Source: Staphylococcus taiwanensis
Lineage (GTDB): Bacteria; Bacillota; Bacilli; Staphylococcales; Staphylococcaceae
Reading direction: 5' to 3'
Assembly: GCA_020544305.1 (NCBI GenBank)
Contig: CP058667.1
Location: 868,001-932,000, forward strand
DNA: 64,000 nt
Below the pieces are notes generated by a model. That model worked only from the letters and a program-made list of their open reading frames with translations. It was not told where the DNA came from and ran no database searches. The position numbers and the translations under genes are program-made. Below, in pieces: positions 21,799 to 30,838 of this stretch. Positions within the stretch are counted from its first letter, which is position 1; each line of letters opens with the position of its first letter.

Positions 21799-21922
21799 CT
21801 TGATAAATTAAGTTATAAATATATAAATATGATTAAATTCTTAATCTTAAATCTTAGTCATTTTAATTAATTTCATATAACAGATGAGAATTAAAGAGCC
21901 ATTAATTACGGAGGAATATTTT

Positions 21923-23728
21923 ATGTGCGGAATTGTTGGATATATTGGTTATGATAATGCCAAGGAACTATTATTATCAGGTTTAGAAAAGTTAGAATAC
22001 AGAGGGTATGACTCTGCAGGTATTGCAGTAGCCAATGAAAACGGAACTACTGTATTCAAAGAAAAAGGACGTATAGCTGAGTTAAGAAAAGTTGCTGATG
22101 ATAACGATATTGATGGACATGTTGGTATCGGTCACACTCGTTGGGCTACTCATGGTGTACCAAGTACTATGAACTCACACCCACATCAATCTAATAATGA
22201 ACGCTTTACATTAGTTCATAACGGCGTAATTGAAAACTATGAAGAGTTAAAAAATGAATACTTAGCGGATGTTACATTCCATTCTGAAACTGATACAGAA
22301 GTTATTGTTCAATTAGTTGAATACTTTTCTAATAAAGGCTTAACTACTGAAGAGGCATTTACTAAAGTTGTATCTTTACTACATGGTTCATATGCATTAG
22401 GTTTATTAGATAACGAAGAAGAAGATACAATCTATGTTGCTAAAAACAAATCTCCTTTATTAGTGGGTATTGGTGATGGCTTTAATGTAATTGCTTCAGA
22501 TGCACTAGCAATGATTAAAGTTACAAATAAATATAAAGAAATTCATGACCATGAAATTGTAATCGTTAAAAAAGATAATGTTGTTATTAAAGACCAAGAT
22601 GGCAATATTCAAGAGCGTGATGCATATACTGCACAAATTGATGCTTCAGATGCTGAAAAAGGCATTTATGAACATTACATGCTTAAAGAAATTAATGAGC
22701 AACCTGCAGTAATGCGTCGTATTATTCAAGAGTATGAAGATGAAAACGGTGATTTAAAAATTGATCCAGAAATCGTTAAAGACGTAGCTGCAGCAGATCG
22801 TATTTATATTATTGCAGCTGGAACAAGTTACCACGCTGGATTAGTAGGAAAAGAATATCTTGAAAAATGGGCTGGTGTACCTACTGAAGTACATGTTGCT
22901 TCTGAGTTTGTATATAATATGCCATTATTATCTGAAAAACCACTATTCATTTATATTTCTCAATCTGGTGAAACTGCAGATAGTCGTGCTGTATTGGTTG
23001 AAACAAATAAATTAGGTCATAAATCACTTACAGTAACGAATGTTGCTGGATCAACATTATCACGTGAAGCGGATCATACATTATTATTACATGCGGGTCC
23101 AGAAATCGCAGTAGCTTCTACTAAAGCTTATACTGCACAAATTGCTGTATTATCTATACTTTCTCAAGTAGTTGGTAAAGTACATGGCCGTGATAATAAT
23201 ATTGATTTATTAAGAGAATTAGCTAAAGTAACGACAGCTATTGAAACTATCGTAGATGATACACCTAAAATGGAACAAATTGCTAAAGATTTCTTAGAAA
23301 CAACACGTAATGCATTCTTTATTGGCCGTACAATGGACTATAATGTAAGTCTTGAAGGTTCATTAAAATTAAAAGAAATCTCTTATATTCAAGCAGAAGG
23401 TTTCGCTGGTGGGGAATTAAAACATGGTACAATCGCACTTATTGAAGATGGTACACCTGTTATTGCATTAGCTACTCAAGAGAAAGTTAACTTATCAATT
23501 CGTGGTAACGTCAAAGAAGTTGTAGCTCGTGGTGCTAACCCATGTATTATTTCTATGGAAGGATTAGAAAAAGAAGGCGATACTTATGTTATCCCTCACG
23601 TACATGAGTTATTAACACCATTAGTTTCTGTTGTTACACTTCAACTAATTGCCTATTATGCAGCGCTACACAGAGATTTAGATGTAGATAAACCACGTAA
23701 CTTAGCTAAATCTGTTACAGTAGAATAA
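21923..23728 (+). CDS. glmS: Glutamine--fructose-6-phosphate aminotransferase GlmS
   Basis: The 601-residue enzyme makes glucosamine 6-phosphate from fructose 6-phosphate and glutamine, the first step to UDP-GlcNAc. The N-terminal class II amidotransferase begins MCGIVGYIG, where Cys2 is the nucleophile after Met removal. Two SIS isomerase domains follow; [10 protein letters not shown] (near 348-357) and the end [12 protein letters not shown] are typical. The start is the ATG after CGGAGGA; an in-frame ATG 39 bases upstream would hide the catalytic Cys. It is a single gene, controlled by the ribozyme upstream. Confidence 0.98.
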   Translation: MCGIVGYIGYDNAKELLLSGLEKLEYRGYDSAGIAVANENGTTVFKEKGRIAELRKVADDNDIDGHVGIGHTRWATHGVPSTMNSHPHQSNNERFTLVHNGVIENYEELKNEYLADVTFHSETDTEVIVQLVEYFSNKGLTTEEAFTKVVSLLHGSYALGLLDNEEEDTIYVAKNKSPLLVGIGDGFNVIASDALAMIKVTNKYKEIHDHEIVIVKKDNVVIKDQDGNIQERDAYTAQIDASDAEKGIYEHYMLKEINEQPAVMRRIIQEYEDENGDLKIDPEIVKDVAAADRIYIIAAGTSYHAGLVGKEYLEKWAGVPTEVHVASEFVYNMPLLSEKPLFIYISQSGETADSRAVLVETNKLGHKSLTVTNVAGSTLSREADHTLLLHAGPEIAVASTKAYTAQIAVLSILSQVVGKVHGRDNNIDLLRELAKVTTAIETIVDDTPKMEQIAKDFLETTRNAFFIGRTMDYNVSLEGSLKLKEISYIQAEGFAGGELKHGTIALIEDGTPVIALATQEKVNLSIRGNVKEVVARGANPCIISMEGLEKEGDTYVIPHVHELLTPLVSVVTLQLIAYYAALHRDLDVDKPRNLAKSVTVE

Positions 23729-23754
23729 TACTTTCTATATATAGTGGAAATGTC

Positions 23755-23904
23755 TAAGTTATAAATAATAATATAGAGCTACATTGCAAATTCGCAGTAG
23801 CTGACTGAACTTAGAAGGGCTTAATCAAGCTTTTCTCAGTTCTAGACATTCCTTACGGGACTGAGATGACGAATTCGATAAGAATTCTATCTCAGTCCTT
23901 TTTG
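23755..23904 (+). repeat. Dispersed intergenic structured repeat, copy A
   Basis: The segment holds TGCAAATTCGCAGTAGCTGA inside an inverted repeat (AGCTAC...GTAGCT). A second hairpin follows (ACTGAACTTAGAAGGGCTT with AAGCTTTTCTCAGTT), then a terminator. It is close to copy B at 30386; 24 of 25 bases are identical in the core. The rest of the gap to 24061 shows no gene. Confidence 0.7.
23858..23903 (+). terminator. Terminator of glmS
   Basis: GGACTGAGAT pairs with ATCTCAGTCC; an inner GAATTC/GAATTC pair extends the stem; five Ts follow. Confidence 0.88.
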
Positions 23905-24061
23905 CTTAATAGAATATTAAATTTAAATGTAACTAATGTGATTATGAGTGGAAAAATTAGAAATGAGTAACTAATTAACTTCGTTTTTGTCCTATTAAAT
24001 CATGCGCTTTGTACAATTATCTGAATTATCTTACAATAATAGTGACACGTGAGGTGATTTC

Positions 24062-24844
24062 ATGTTAATTACATTGAATAATATCAGTAGAAAAAAACAA
24101 GGTAGATGTATTATTAATAATATCAATTGGCAGATACGAGAAGGAGATAAATGGATTTTATATGGTATGAACGGCGCAGGTAAAACAACGCTCTTAAATA
24201 TTTTTAATGCATATGAACCAATAACAAACGGGCAAATACAATTATTTGGTATGGAACCAGGTAAAATTGGGTTTTCGGCAGATAAAGTAAGAGCACAAAT
24301 TGGATATGTTTCTGGAAGTTTATTAAATAAATTTCCAGAAGGTGAAAAAGTCATTGATATAGTAATAAGCGGTGCTTTCAAATCGATTGGTGTTTATAAA
24401 GAAGTCAGTGATTTACATATAAAGCAAGCTCAAGAACTATTAGAGATAGTTGGTATGAACAAATATGAACAGCAATATTTAGGCTATTTATCTACAGGTC
24501 AACAACAAAGCGTTATGATCGCCCGAGCCTTAATGAGTAACCCGAAGTTAATTATTTTGGATGAACCAGCTTCTGGTTTGGATTTTTTAGCTCGCGAAAA
24601 TTTATTTAAGGTTATTGAAGATTTAAGTATTAAACGACCTGAACTTTCAATAATATATGTCACTCATTTTGTTGAAGAAATAATTCCAATATTCAATAAA
24701 ATATTTTTATTGAAAGATGGAAAATGCTTTGGTAAAGGGTTAATCCCAAATATATTAACTAATGATATGATGTCTAGGTTATTTGAACGACAAATTGAAG
24801 TGATTAATCGAAAGCAACGGTACGCACTATATCTAAAAGATTAA
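24062..24844 (+). CDS. ABC transporter ATP-binding protein (YlmA-like), no permease nearby
   Basis: The 260-residue cytosolic ATPase has a Walker A GMNGAGKT at residues 35-42, a Q-loop region around residue 80, the signature LSTGQQQ (in place of LSGGQ) near 141-147, Walker B LIILDEP near 164-170 and the H-loop YVTHF. The degenerate signature and high similarity to molybdate/YlmA-type ATPases are seen. No membrane or binding-protein gene lies beside it, so the partner is elsewhere or it acts outside transport. The ATG follows GAGGTGATTTC. It is followed 66 bases later by a HAD phosphatase gene. Confidence 0.85.
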   Translation: MLITLNNISRKKQGRCIINNINWQIREGDKWILYGMNGAGKTTLLNIFNAYEPITNGQIQLFGMEPGKIGFSADKVRAQIGYVSGSLLNKFPEGEKVIDIVISGAFKSIGVYKEVSDLHIKQAQELLEIVGMNKYEQQYLGYLSTGQQQSVMIARALMSNPKLIILDEPASGLDFLARENLFKVIEDLSIKRPELSIIYVTHFVEEIIPIFNKIFLLKDGKCFGKGLIPNILTNDMMSRLFERQIEVINRKQRYALYLKD

Positions 24845-24910
24845 GGTCATTGCACTTTTAAATAAATAATGACACAATTTAAGCAAAGATAAGTAAAGGA
24901 GCTAACTAAT

Positions 24911-25771
24911 ATGGCACTAGAAAATATTAAAGCAATTTTTCTCGATATGGATGGAACCATCTTACATGAAGATAATAAAGCATCAAATAAAACTAAAGAA
25001 GTCATTGATCATTTGAGAGAAAAAGGATACAAAGTATTTTTAGCTACAGGACGTTCTTATTCAGAAATTAACAATCTTGTCCCAAAAGGATTTGAAGTTG
25101 ATGGAATTATAAGTTCAAATGGGACTAGTGGTGAAATTAATAATAGTAATTTATTTATGCATAGCTTATCAACTGAGAACGTAAAAAAAATAGTTACATT
25201 GGCTCAACAGCAAAAAATTTATTATGAAGTCTTTCCATTTGATAAACAAAGACTCGCTTTAGATGAAGATCAATCATGGATGGATGAAATGATTCAAGGG
25301 AATACGCCACCAAATCATGTTAGTGAAAGTGAATGGACTTCTCGATTAGATGCTATGGCAGGTAAAATTAATTGGTCAAACAATATTCCTGATGATGACT
25401 ATGCAAAAATATATTTATTTACCCCAAATTTAGATAAAATTACTAGATTTAGAGATGAGTTAATTCAAAATAAAGTATTACTAAATATAAGTGTTTCTAA
25501 TTCATCAAGATATAATGCGGAAACGATGGCTTATAATACTGATAAAGGTACTGGAATAAAGGAAATGATTGAACATTTTGGTATTAAACAAGATGAAACG
25601 CTTGTCATAGGGGATAGTGACAATGACAGAGCAATGTTTGCCTTCGGGGGATATAGTGTTGCTATGAAAAATGCACGTCCAGAAATTAAAGAAATTACGG
25701 ACGAAGTAACTGCATTTACTAATGAAGAAGATGGTGCAGCCCTATACTTAGAAGAAACATTTTTAAAATAA
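24911..25771 (+). CDS. Cof-type HAD-IIB phosphatase
   Basis: The 286-residue cytosolic protein belongs to the Cof/YidA branch of HAD hydrolases, which dephosphorylate sugar phosphates, nucleotides or flavin precursors. Motif I is LDMDGT with nucleophile Asp12 and acid/base Asp14. Motif II is LATGRS near 53-58, and motif IV is GDSDNDRAMF near 235-244. A C2-type cap (about 85-190) lies between motifs II and III. The substrate cannot be deduced. The ATG follows AAAGGAG. It converges on a minus-strand membrane protein gene with a shared terminator between them. Confidence 0.9.
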   Translation: MALENIKAIFLDMDGTILHEDNKASNKTKEVIDHLREKGYKVFLATGRSYSEINNLVPKGFEVDGIISSNGTSGEINNSNLFMHSLSTENVKKIVTLAQQQKIYYEVFPFDKQRLALDEDQSWMDEMIQGNTPPNHVSESEWTSRLDAMAGKINWSNNIPDDDYAKIYLFTPNLDKITRFRDELIQNKVLLNISVSNSSRYNAETMAYNTDKGTGIKEMIEHFGIKQDETLVIGDSDNDRAMFAFGGYSVAMKNARPEIKEITDEVTAFTNEEDGAALYLEETFLK

Positions 25772-25814
25772 ATGATATAAAAGTAACACATCAAGCTGTA
25801 ATTTAAAAATAAGA

Positions 25815-25850
25815 AGAGACGCTCAAATATAATATGAGCGTCTCTTAGTT
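25815..25850. terminator. Shared two-way terminator
   Basis: AGAGACGCTCA pairs perfectly with TGAGCGTCTCT around a nine-base loop. A T-rich tail follows on the plus strand and an A-rich flank (a T-rich tail for the minus strand) precedes it. Confidence 0.85.
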
Positions 25851-26975
25851 TTATTTGTCTTTATTTAATGTATCTTTCGCATCATTTTTTAAATCAGTAG
25901 AATGATGATTAACTTTATTAGACACATTATCTGAATGTTCTTTAGCTTTATCTTTAACTTCAGAACTTGTATTTGATACTTGATTGTTATCAGTATTGTT
26001 ATTTAAGTCATGTTTATTTAAAGTATTATCTTTTTTATTTTTACGTTTTTTGTTTTTATCTTTTGGCGTTTTATCAAGTTTCTCGCCGCGTTTTAAGAAG
26101 TAATGGACGACACCCATGATGATAATGAAGTATAAAACAAAACGTAAAATAACAATAATTACTTGAGCTGTATTTAAAATAATTGATGCTACTTTCTGAG
26201 ACATATTACCTGTTCCAATTGAAATTAATGTTCCAAGTGGTTGTGTAATAATAATTATAAGTAGATTGATAAGGATTACAGCTATAAAGAATTTGAACCA
26301 TGTTTTATGACCATTTTTAATACCTTTAAATCCGTCTTTAAAATGACCCATTGCTTTAAGGTCTGATTCTTGAGTTAAAGATACAGAGTAATTAATCATT
26401 AAAATGAAGAAGAACCATGATACAAATGAAGTTACTAGACCTATAATAACGATTAAAATAATTTGAATCGTTAATAAAATAGCTGTTGCGTTATCTGATG
26501 TACTAAGTGATGACTGTAACGACGTAAATAATGGTGTTAGTGCAAGATTAAATAGATAATTTAATCCCATGATAATTAAGTACATAATCACTATAAGACC
26601 TAAAGTGATTAGAGCTAAAATTAAACTTTTACCATATTTACCTTTTTTAAAAGCTACAAATAAGTCAGTAAAACGCACATAGTCTTTCTTAATTGCTTTA
26701 GCAATTACATTTAAAGCACCTGCAAGCAATTGGTAGCCTGCAAATATGAAAAATATTAATCCTAAAAGTAGAATTAAAATCATTAAAAATAAAATTGGTC
26801 CTGATGACTGTTGTAATTGGGCTGCTATCTGCATTTGCATGAAGTATTGCATAAAGAATGTTCTAGCAACGCCAAAAATCACAAATACTACTAGAAAACT
26901 TATTATACTGAATAATATAGTTTTAAGAATTTGCGATTTAGCATTTTTTAATGCCAAACTGTGATATTTGAACAA
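25851..26975 (-). CDS. Uncharacterised polytopic membrane protein with charged cytoplasmic tail
   Basis: I do not recognise a named family. The 374-residue protein has about six hydrophobic segments (roughly residues 18-42, 58-88, 115-137, 158-185, 225-245 and 265-295). Lys/Asn/Asp-rich low-complexity sequence then runs from about 305 to the end (KKRKNKK, NNNTDNNQ, HSDNVSNKVNHH, DAKDTLNKDK). The tail is very polar, and its later part could form an amphipathic or coiled helix. The overall layout resembles DUF975/glycerophosphodiester-phosphodiesterase membrane-domain proteins, but this is weak. The start is TTG, nine bases after AAGGAG. It stands alone. Confidence 0.75.
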   Translation of the reverse strand: MFKYHSLALKNAKSQILKTILFSIISFLVVFVIFGVARTFFMQYFMQMQIAAQLQQSSGPILFLMILILLLGLIFFIFAGYQLLAGALNVIAKAIKKDYVRFTDLFVAFKKGKYGKSLILALITLGLIVIMYLIIMGLNYLFNLALTPLFTSLQSSLSTSDNATAILLTIQIILIVIIGLVTSFVSWFFFILMINYSVSLTQESDLKAMGHFKDGFKGIKNGHKTWFKFFIAVILINLLIIIITQPLGTLISIGTGNMSQKVASIILNTAQVIIVILRFVLYFIIIMGVVHYFLKRGEKLDKTPKDKNKKRKNKKDNTLNKHDLNNNTDNNQVSNTSSEVKDKAKEHSDNVSNKVNHHSTDLKNDAKDTLNKDK

Positions 26976-27106
26976 ATATAAGCACTCCTTTTTCTTAATA
27001 TAAATACAATATCAAAGATTGTACTTTTTTTAAAATAATATCTAACATATTCGGCAATTAAGTGTTAAAATATGCTAATGATTATTTTTTGAAAGGAGTT
27101 ATCATC

Positions 27107-27838
27107 ATGAAATTTGCGATTATAACTGATGTGCACGGTAATTATGATGCTTTAGAAACTGTGTTAGATGATATTGATAATAGAGACGATATTGATGAAA
27201 TCTATAATTTAGGAGACAATATTGGAATTGGACATGAAACAAATAAAGTTTTAGATACAATATTCGATCGTAATGATATGCAGATCATTGCCGGTAATCA
27301 TGATGAGGCGATTATGTCGTTAGTCAATAATACTCCTTACCCCGAAGATTTGAAAGACAAGTTTTATGAACATCATCAATGGATAGAAAGTCATATGGAC
27401 GAAGATTATTATGATCGAATTAATTTGTTACCTAGATATATTGAAAAGAATATCTGTGGTAAAAAATTATTATTTATTCATTATGATATTAAAGAAGAAA
27501 AGCTTGAAGCTGGCATTGAGGATCAACCATTTAGTCCTATAACTGAAAATAGTAAAGAAGCGATAATAGAATTATTTAAAGATAAAGAGGCAGATTTTAT
27601 AGCTTTTGGGCATAATCATCAAATGCATTTATATGATGATAATAAAACAATTTATTTTAATCCTGGATCAGTGGGATTAAATAATGGATCTAATGCGGTT
27701 TATGGTATTGTTACTATTTCTGAAAATGAATTTTCAGTTGAGAGAATTAAACTCCCATATGATAATGAAGAATTTTTACAAGGCTTTGATGAAAAACAAG
27801 TTCCAGCAAAACAACTTATATTCGACAAATTTATTTAA
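27107..27838 (+). CDS. Calcineurin-like metallophosphoesterase (PrpE/YfcE-like fold)
   Basis: The 243-residue cytosolic protein has the binuclear-metal phosphoesterase motifs in order: TDVHGN (Asp8, His10), GDNIGIGH near 40, GNHDEA near 66-71, IHYD near 112 and FGHNHQMH near 165-172. The family includes phosphatases and phosphodiesterases for proteins, nucleotides and RNA ends; the substrate here is unknown. The ATG is chosen because AAAGGAG lies 8 bases before it; an upstream in-frame GTG has no ribosome site. The stop is followed at once by an IS1182 remnant. Confidence 0.87.
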   Translation: MKFAIITDVHGNYDALETVLDDIDNRDDIDEIYNLGDNIGIGHETNKVLDTIFDRNDMQIIAGNHDEAIMSLVNNTPYPEDLKDKFYEHHQWIESHMDEDYYDRINLLPRYIEKNICGKKLLFIHYDIKEEKLEAGIEDQPFSPITENSKEAIIELFKDKEADFIAFGHNHQMHLYDDNKTIYFNPGSVGLNNGSNAVYGIVTISENEFSVERIKLPYDNEEFLQGFDEKQVPAKQLIFDKFI

Positions 27839-27841
27839 ATA

Positions 27842-28245
27842 AACCACATCACTCGTTTAATGTCATTAAGTAGTTTTTCTATTTTACGATTAAAAAATAT
27901 AGATTGTGTATAGGTATATAAAATGACTTTCAACATCATTATAGGGTAATGAGAAGTCGCTCCACGATGATGTTTATTAATTTATACGAAAGGGCCTTAT
28001 TTCTTCAGGGTAATTTAATATAAAATTGTATACGAATTCGTAGTATTTATGACAAGACTCCTGAGGGTACAGTACTAGTTGAAGACTTTAGAAGTACTCA
28101 CAGATTTATCTGTGTAGTATTTCTGGCTGAGACTGTATCCTCGGAAAGCGTAACCATATAATATGAATTATTGAGTATAAAGAAAGCACTAAGATGAGTT
28201 ATTTTAATAATCACCTTAGTGCTATTATTTTAAGATTTATGTCCT
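27842..28245. mobile_element. Decayed IS1182-family remnant
   Basis: The whole gap between the metallophosphoesterase and czrB matches the right part of the IS at 10105-12043. It starts at the counterpart of about 11510 (CCACATCAxTCG) and ends at GATTTATGTCCTAG, a worn copy of the inverted repeat. The transposase codons are frameshifted. About 165 bases around the transposase start are missing, joined at a GATGT shared by both sides (11634 and 11799 in the intact copy). The non-coding module (28046-28216) is kept better than the coding part. Confidence 0.8.
28046..28216 (+). ncRNA. Decayed copy of the IS1182 structured module
   Basis: Stems match the intact module with different bases. GGGTACAG pairs with CTGTATCC, where the intact copy has GGGAACAG with CTGTCCCC. 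AGCACTAAG.TGA pairs with TCA.CTTAGTGCT, where the intact copy has AGCCAGTAAATGA with TCATTTACTGGCT. An extra hairpin, CACAGATTTATCTGTG, lies in the loop. Such paired changes suggest the fold was under selection. Confidence 0.45.
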
Positions 28246-28269
28246 AGTATGGTTTTGAATGAGTTAATG

Positions 28270-29217
28270 TTAATGCTTGTGAGTATGTTCCGAATGTGAG
28301 TGTGTTATGCCGGAGCATAAAATAGAATCGTCATGTTTATGTTTAGGTGTTTCAAATTGTATTGTCATATGTTGAATATTGAGATGTTCCAAATCGTTCT
28401 CAATTGTTTCAATTAGATGTTCACATTTTTCAATAGTAAGTGAAGCGTCTACTACGGCATGACAACTAAGTGCATTCATATCATTTGAAATTGTCCATAC
28501 GTGATAATCATGTACATTTTGAATATCTTGATTGTTCATGATTGTATGAATAACTTTTTCTATATCTACATCAGTAGGTGTACCTTCCATTAAAATATTT
28601 AATGATGATTTCGTAATTCCGTAAGCACTTTTCAAAATTAAAAGTGAAACTAGGGTACTCGCTATGGGGTCGGCAATTGTAAAGTTAAACAACCAAATTA
28701 ATATAGCTGCTATAATTGCACCGATAGATCCTAATAAATCACCTATAACGTGTATGAATGCACCACGCATATTTAAATTATGAGATGTATCGCCACCTCT
28801 AAACATAATAATTGCAACTATAATGTTAACAAATAAGCCAATTACACTAATAATAAACATTTCTTTAGATTGAACATCTGAAGGTGTAAAGAATCTTTTT
28901 ATCGCTTCAATAATAATAAGCACACTTATAATAAATAAAGTTACGCCATTAAATAGAGCAGCTAGAACCTCAAAACGTTTGTATCCAAATGTTTTAGTAG
29001 AAGTTGCATTTTTTTCAGCATATATAAATGCAACGAGTGCAACGCCTAAGGAGATTGTATCACTAAACATATGGAGGCCATCGGATAATAAAGCCAAACT
29101 ATTAGCAATAAACCCACCAATGATTTCTATAATCATAAATAATCCAATAATCGTAAAAGAAATTGCTAAAATTTTTTTATTGTTTGTATGGACATGTGTA
29201 TGTGCATGATTTGTCAT
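28270..29217 (-). CDS. czrB: Cation diffusion facilitator CzrB (zinc efflux)
   Basis: The 315-residue membrane transporter exports Zn2+ (and in relatives Co2+) in exchange for protons. Six helices span about residues 17-200. Helix II carries the metal site in SDGLHMFSDT, and helix V has HVIGDLLGSIG. The C-terminal ferredoxin-like domain (about 205-285) follows. Both ends are His-rich (NHAHTHVHTNN at the N-terminus and HSHSEHTHKH at the C-terminus), as is common in zinc carriers. The ATG used lies one base after the czrA stop, with GAGGTG inside the czrA end. It forms an operon with czrA. Confidence 0.9.
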   Translation of the reverse strand: MTNHAHTHVHTNNKKILAISFTIIGLFMIIEIIGGFIANSLALLSDGLHMFSDTISLGVALVAFIYAEKNATSTKTFGYKRFEVLAALFNGVTLFIISVLIIIEAIKRFFTPSDVQSKEMFIISVIGLFVNIIVAIIMFRGGDTSHNLNMRGAFIHVIGDLLGSIGAIIAAILIWLFNFTIADPIASTLVSLLILKSAYGITKSSLNILMEGTPTDVDIEKVIHTIMNNQDIQNVHDYHVWTISNDMNALSCHAVVDASLTIEKCEHLIETIENDLEHLNIQHMTIQFETPKHKHDDSILCSGITHSHSEHTHKH

Positions 29218-29218
29218 T

Positions 29219-29539
29219 TTACTTTTCACCTCTGAGATGTGTAGCATGATAAATTGCTTGTTTTAATAGGGTTGAAACATGTTGGTCACCTATTGAGTAA
29301 ATCATAGATTGACCATGTCTAGATGCTTTAACGAGTTGTGTTTGTTTTAAAATTTTAAGTTGGTGAGAAACATTTGATTGACTTAAATTTAAAGTATGCG
29401 TAATGTGGCCTACACTTGCTTCACCATTTTCAAGTAACAATAAAATGCGAAGACGATTATAATCACTAAGCGCTTTAAAAATTTCGGTTGCATACTCTAG
29501 AGTAAAGTCTTGTGTATCATGTTGATTTGAATCGGTCAT
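29219..29539 (-). CDS. czrA: Zinc-sensing ArsR/SmtB repressor CzrA
   Basis: The 106-residue dimeric winged-helix repressor releases DNA when zinc binds. The recognition helix region is NLSQSNVSHQLKILK (about 51-65). The alpha-5 zinc site is complete: Asp85 and His87 in GDQHV, His98 and His101 in IYHATH. There is no alpha-3N cysteine motif, so it is a zinc rather than a cadmium/lead sensor type. The ATG lies 5-6 bases after GAGGTG; a GTG three codons upstream overlaps that site and is less likely. A palindrome suited to ArsR repressors lies at 29563-29576. Confidence 0.92.
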   Translation of the reverse strand: MTDSNQHDTQDFTLEYATEIFKALSDYNRLRILLLLENGEASVGHITHTLNLSQSNVSHQLKILKQTQLVKASRHGQSMIYSIGDQHVSTLLKQAIYHATHLRGEK

Positions 29540-29562
29540 AAAGAACACCTCATATTAATATA

Positions 29563-29576
29563 TGAATATATTTTCA
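29563..29576 (-). promoter_or_regulatory. Probable CzrA operator
   Basis: TGAA-N6-TTCA (TGAATATATTTTCA) lies about 24 bases before the czrA start. This spacing is the core of ArsR/SmtB operators. AT-rich flanks extend the symmetry to ATATGAA.../TTCATACA. Confidence 0.65.
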
Positions 29577-29687
29577 TACATTAATATACACTGATTGCAA
29601 CTTAATGTCAAAATGCATACAAGTTTGACCACAATATGCAAGTGGTATGATATTTAAAGGATAACTTATAAAGGAGGACGACAAGTT

Positions 29688-30344
29688 ATGAGTATTTTGG
29701 TTATAGGAGCTAACGGTGGCGTAGGTGCCAAGCTAGTTAGCCAATTAAAAAATGATAACGTAGATTTTACTGCAGGAGTTAGAAAAGAGGAACAAGTCAA
29801 TGCTTTAAAAGAACAAAATGTAAACGCAATTCTAATAGATATAGAAAAAGACAGTATTGAGGACTTAACTGATAAATTTAAAGCATTTGATAAAGTAGTA
29901 TTCTCTGTAGGCTCAGGAGGCAGTACTGGTGCGGATAAAACAATTATCGTAGACTTAGACGGTGCGGTTAAAACTATGGAAGCTAGTAAAAATGCTGATG
30001 TGAAACATTATGTAATGGTCTCTACTTATGATTCAAGACGTGAAGCGTTTGATAGAAGCGGTGACTTAAAACCATATACAATTGCGAAACACTATGCCGA
30101 TAATCATTTAAGAGCATCAGGTTTAACTTATACCATTGTACATCCTGGTGGATTAGAGGATAAAACTGGTACAGGCAAAATTGAAGCTGATCTTTACTTT
30201 GATGGTAGAGGTACCATTCCGAGAGAAGATGTTGCGTCAGTTTTAAGAGAAATAGTAACTTCAGATAATAAATTTTTAAATAAAGAATTTCAAATCATAA
30301 CTGGTGATAAAACTATTCAAGAAGCACTTTCTTCATATGAATAA
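29688..30344 (+). CDS. NAD(P)-binding Rossmann protein (atypical SDR, YhfK-like)
   Basis: The 218-residue cytosolic protein has the dinucleotide-binding start LVIGANGGVGAKLV (residues 4-17), acidic switch ILIDIEKD near 54-61 and FSVGSGGSTGADKT near 77-90. The catalytic SDR motif YxxxK is replaced by YTIAKHYADNHL. It fits the atypical SDR (NmrA/HSCARG-like) group whose members are oxidoreductases or redox sensors. No substrate can be assigned. The ATG follows AAAGGAGGACGAC. It appears to be a single gene. A structured repeat with a terminator follows. Confidence 0.85.
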   Translation: MSILVIGANGGVGAKLVSQLKNDNVDFTAGVRKEEQVNALKEQNVNAILIDIEKDSIEDLTDKFKAFDKVVFSVGSGGSTGADKTIIVDLDGAVKTMEASKNADVKHYVMVSTYDSRREAFDRSGDLKPYTIAKHYADNHLRASGLTYTIVHPGGLEDKTGTGKIEADLYFDGRGTIPREDVASVLREIVTSDNKFLNKEFQIITGDKTIQEALSSYE

Positions 30345-30385
30345 GTTGGTTTAACATTTTATATAGAGTATTAAATGAGTATGAG

Positions 30386-30583
30386 GCATAAATAATATTA
30401 TGAGGTTACACTGCAAATTCACAGTAGCTGACTGAATTGAGAAAGTACTTATATTAAGCTTTACTCAACTTTAGTCACCCTTGTACAGGCGGGCCAACGT
30501 AGAAAATCTTTAAAAGAGATTTTACAAGCAAAGCAAGTTGGAGTGGGACAATGAATTCAAGATGAATTTCGTCCCACTCCTAT
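30386..30583 (+). repeat. Dispersed intergenic structured repeat, copy B (STAR-like segment inside)
   Basis: It begins like copy A (TGCAAATTCACAGTAGCTGA) and has the same two hairpins. It also carries CAGGCGGGCCAACGTAGAAA and a stem in which CCAAC (30494) pairs with GTTGG (30537), enclosing AAAATCT/AGATTTT. Read on the minus strand, CGTTGGCCCGCC resembles the STAR core TGTTGGGGCCC of S. aureus. It ends in a terminator at 30540-30580. The gap from 30584 to 30838 has a TATAAT near 30624, a plausible promoter element for manA, and no gene. Confidence 0.65.
30540..30583 (+). terminator. Terminator with GGGACAATGAAT stem-loop
   Basis: GGAGTGGGAC pairs with GTCCCACTCC, with GAATTC/GAATTT pairing inside. 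The T-run is weak. Confidence 0.65.
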
Positions 30584-30838
30584 ATTATGCAAATCCATTC
30601 TATTAAATAAGTAACAAAATTGATATAATATGAACATGAGCGTAATCAATAATAACTTTCTATTGATGTATGCTATTAAAAGTATGAATACGCAAAGCCT
30701 AGTACAAACTTCATAGGTGATTAGACGATTATTTTTAAATAATATGGGTCATAATGCTATACATAATAAAGTTTAAATATTAGTGTGAACTTTAAAGATA
30801 GATAATAAAGCCACAATTGGTTTTAAGGGGGTGTAACT

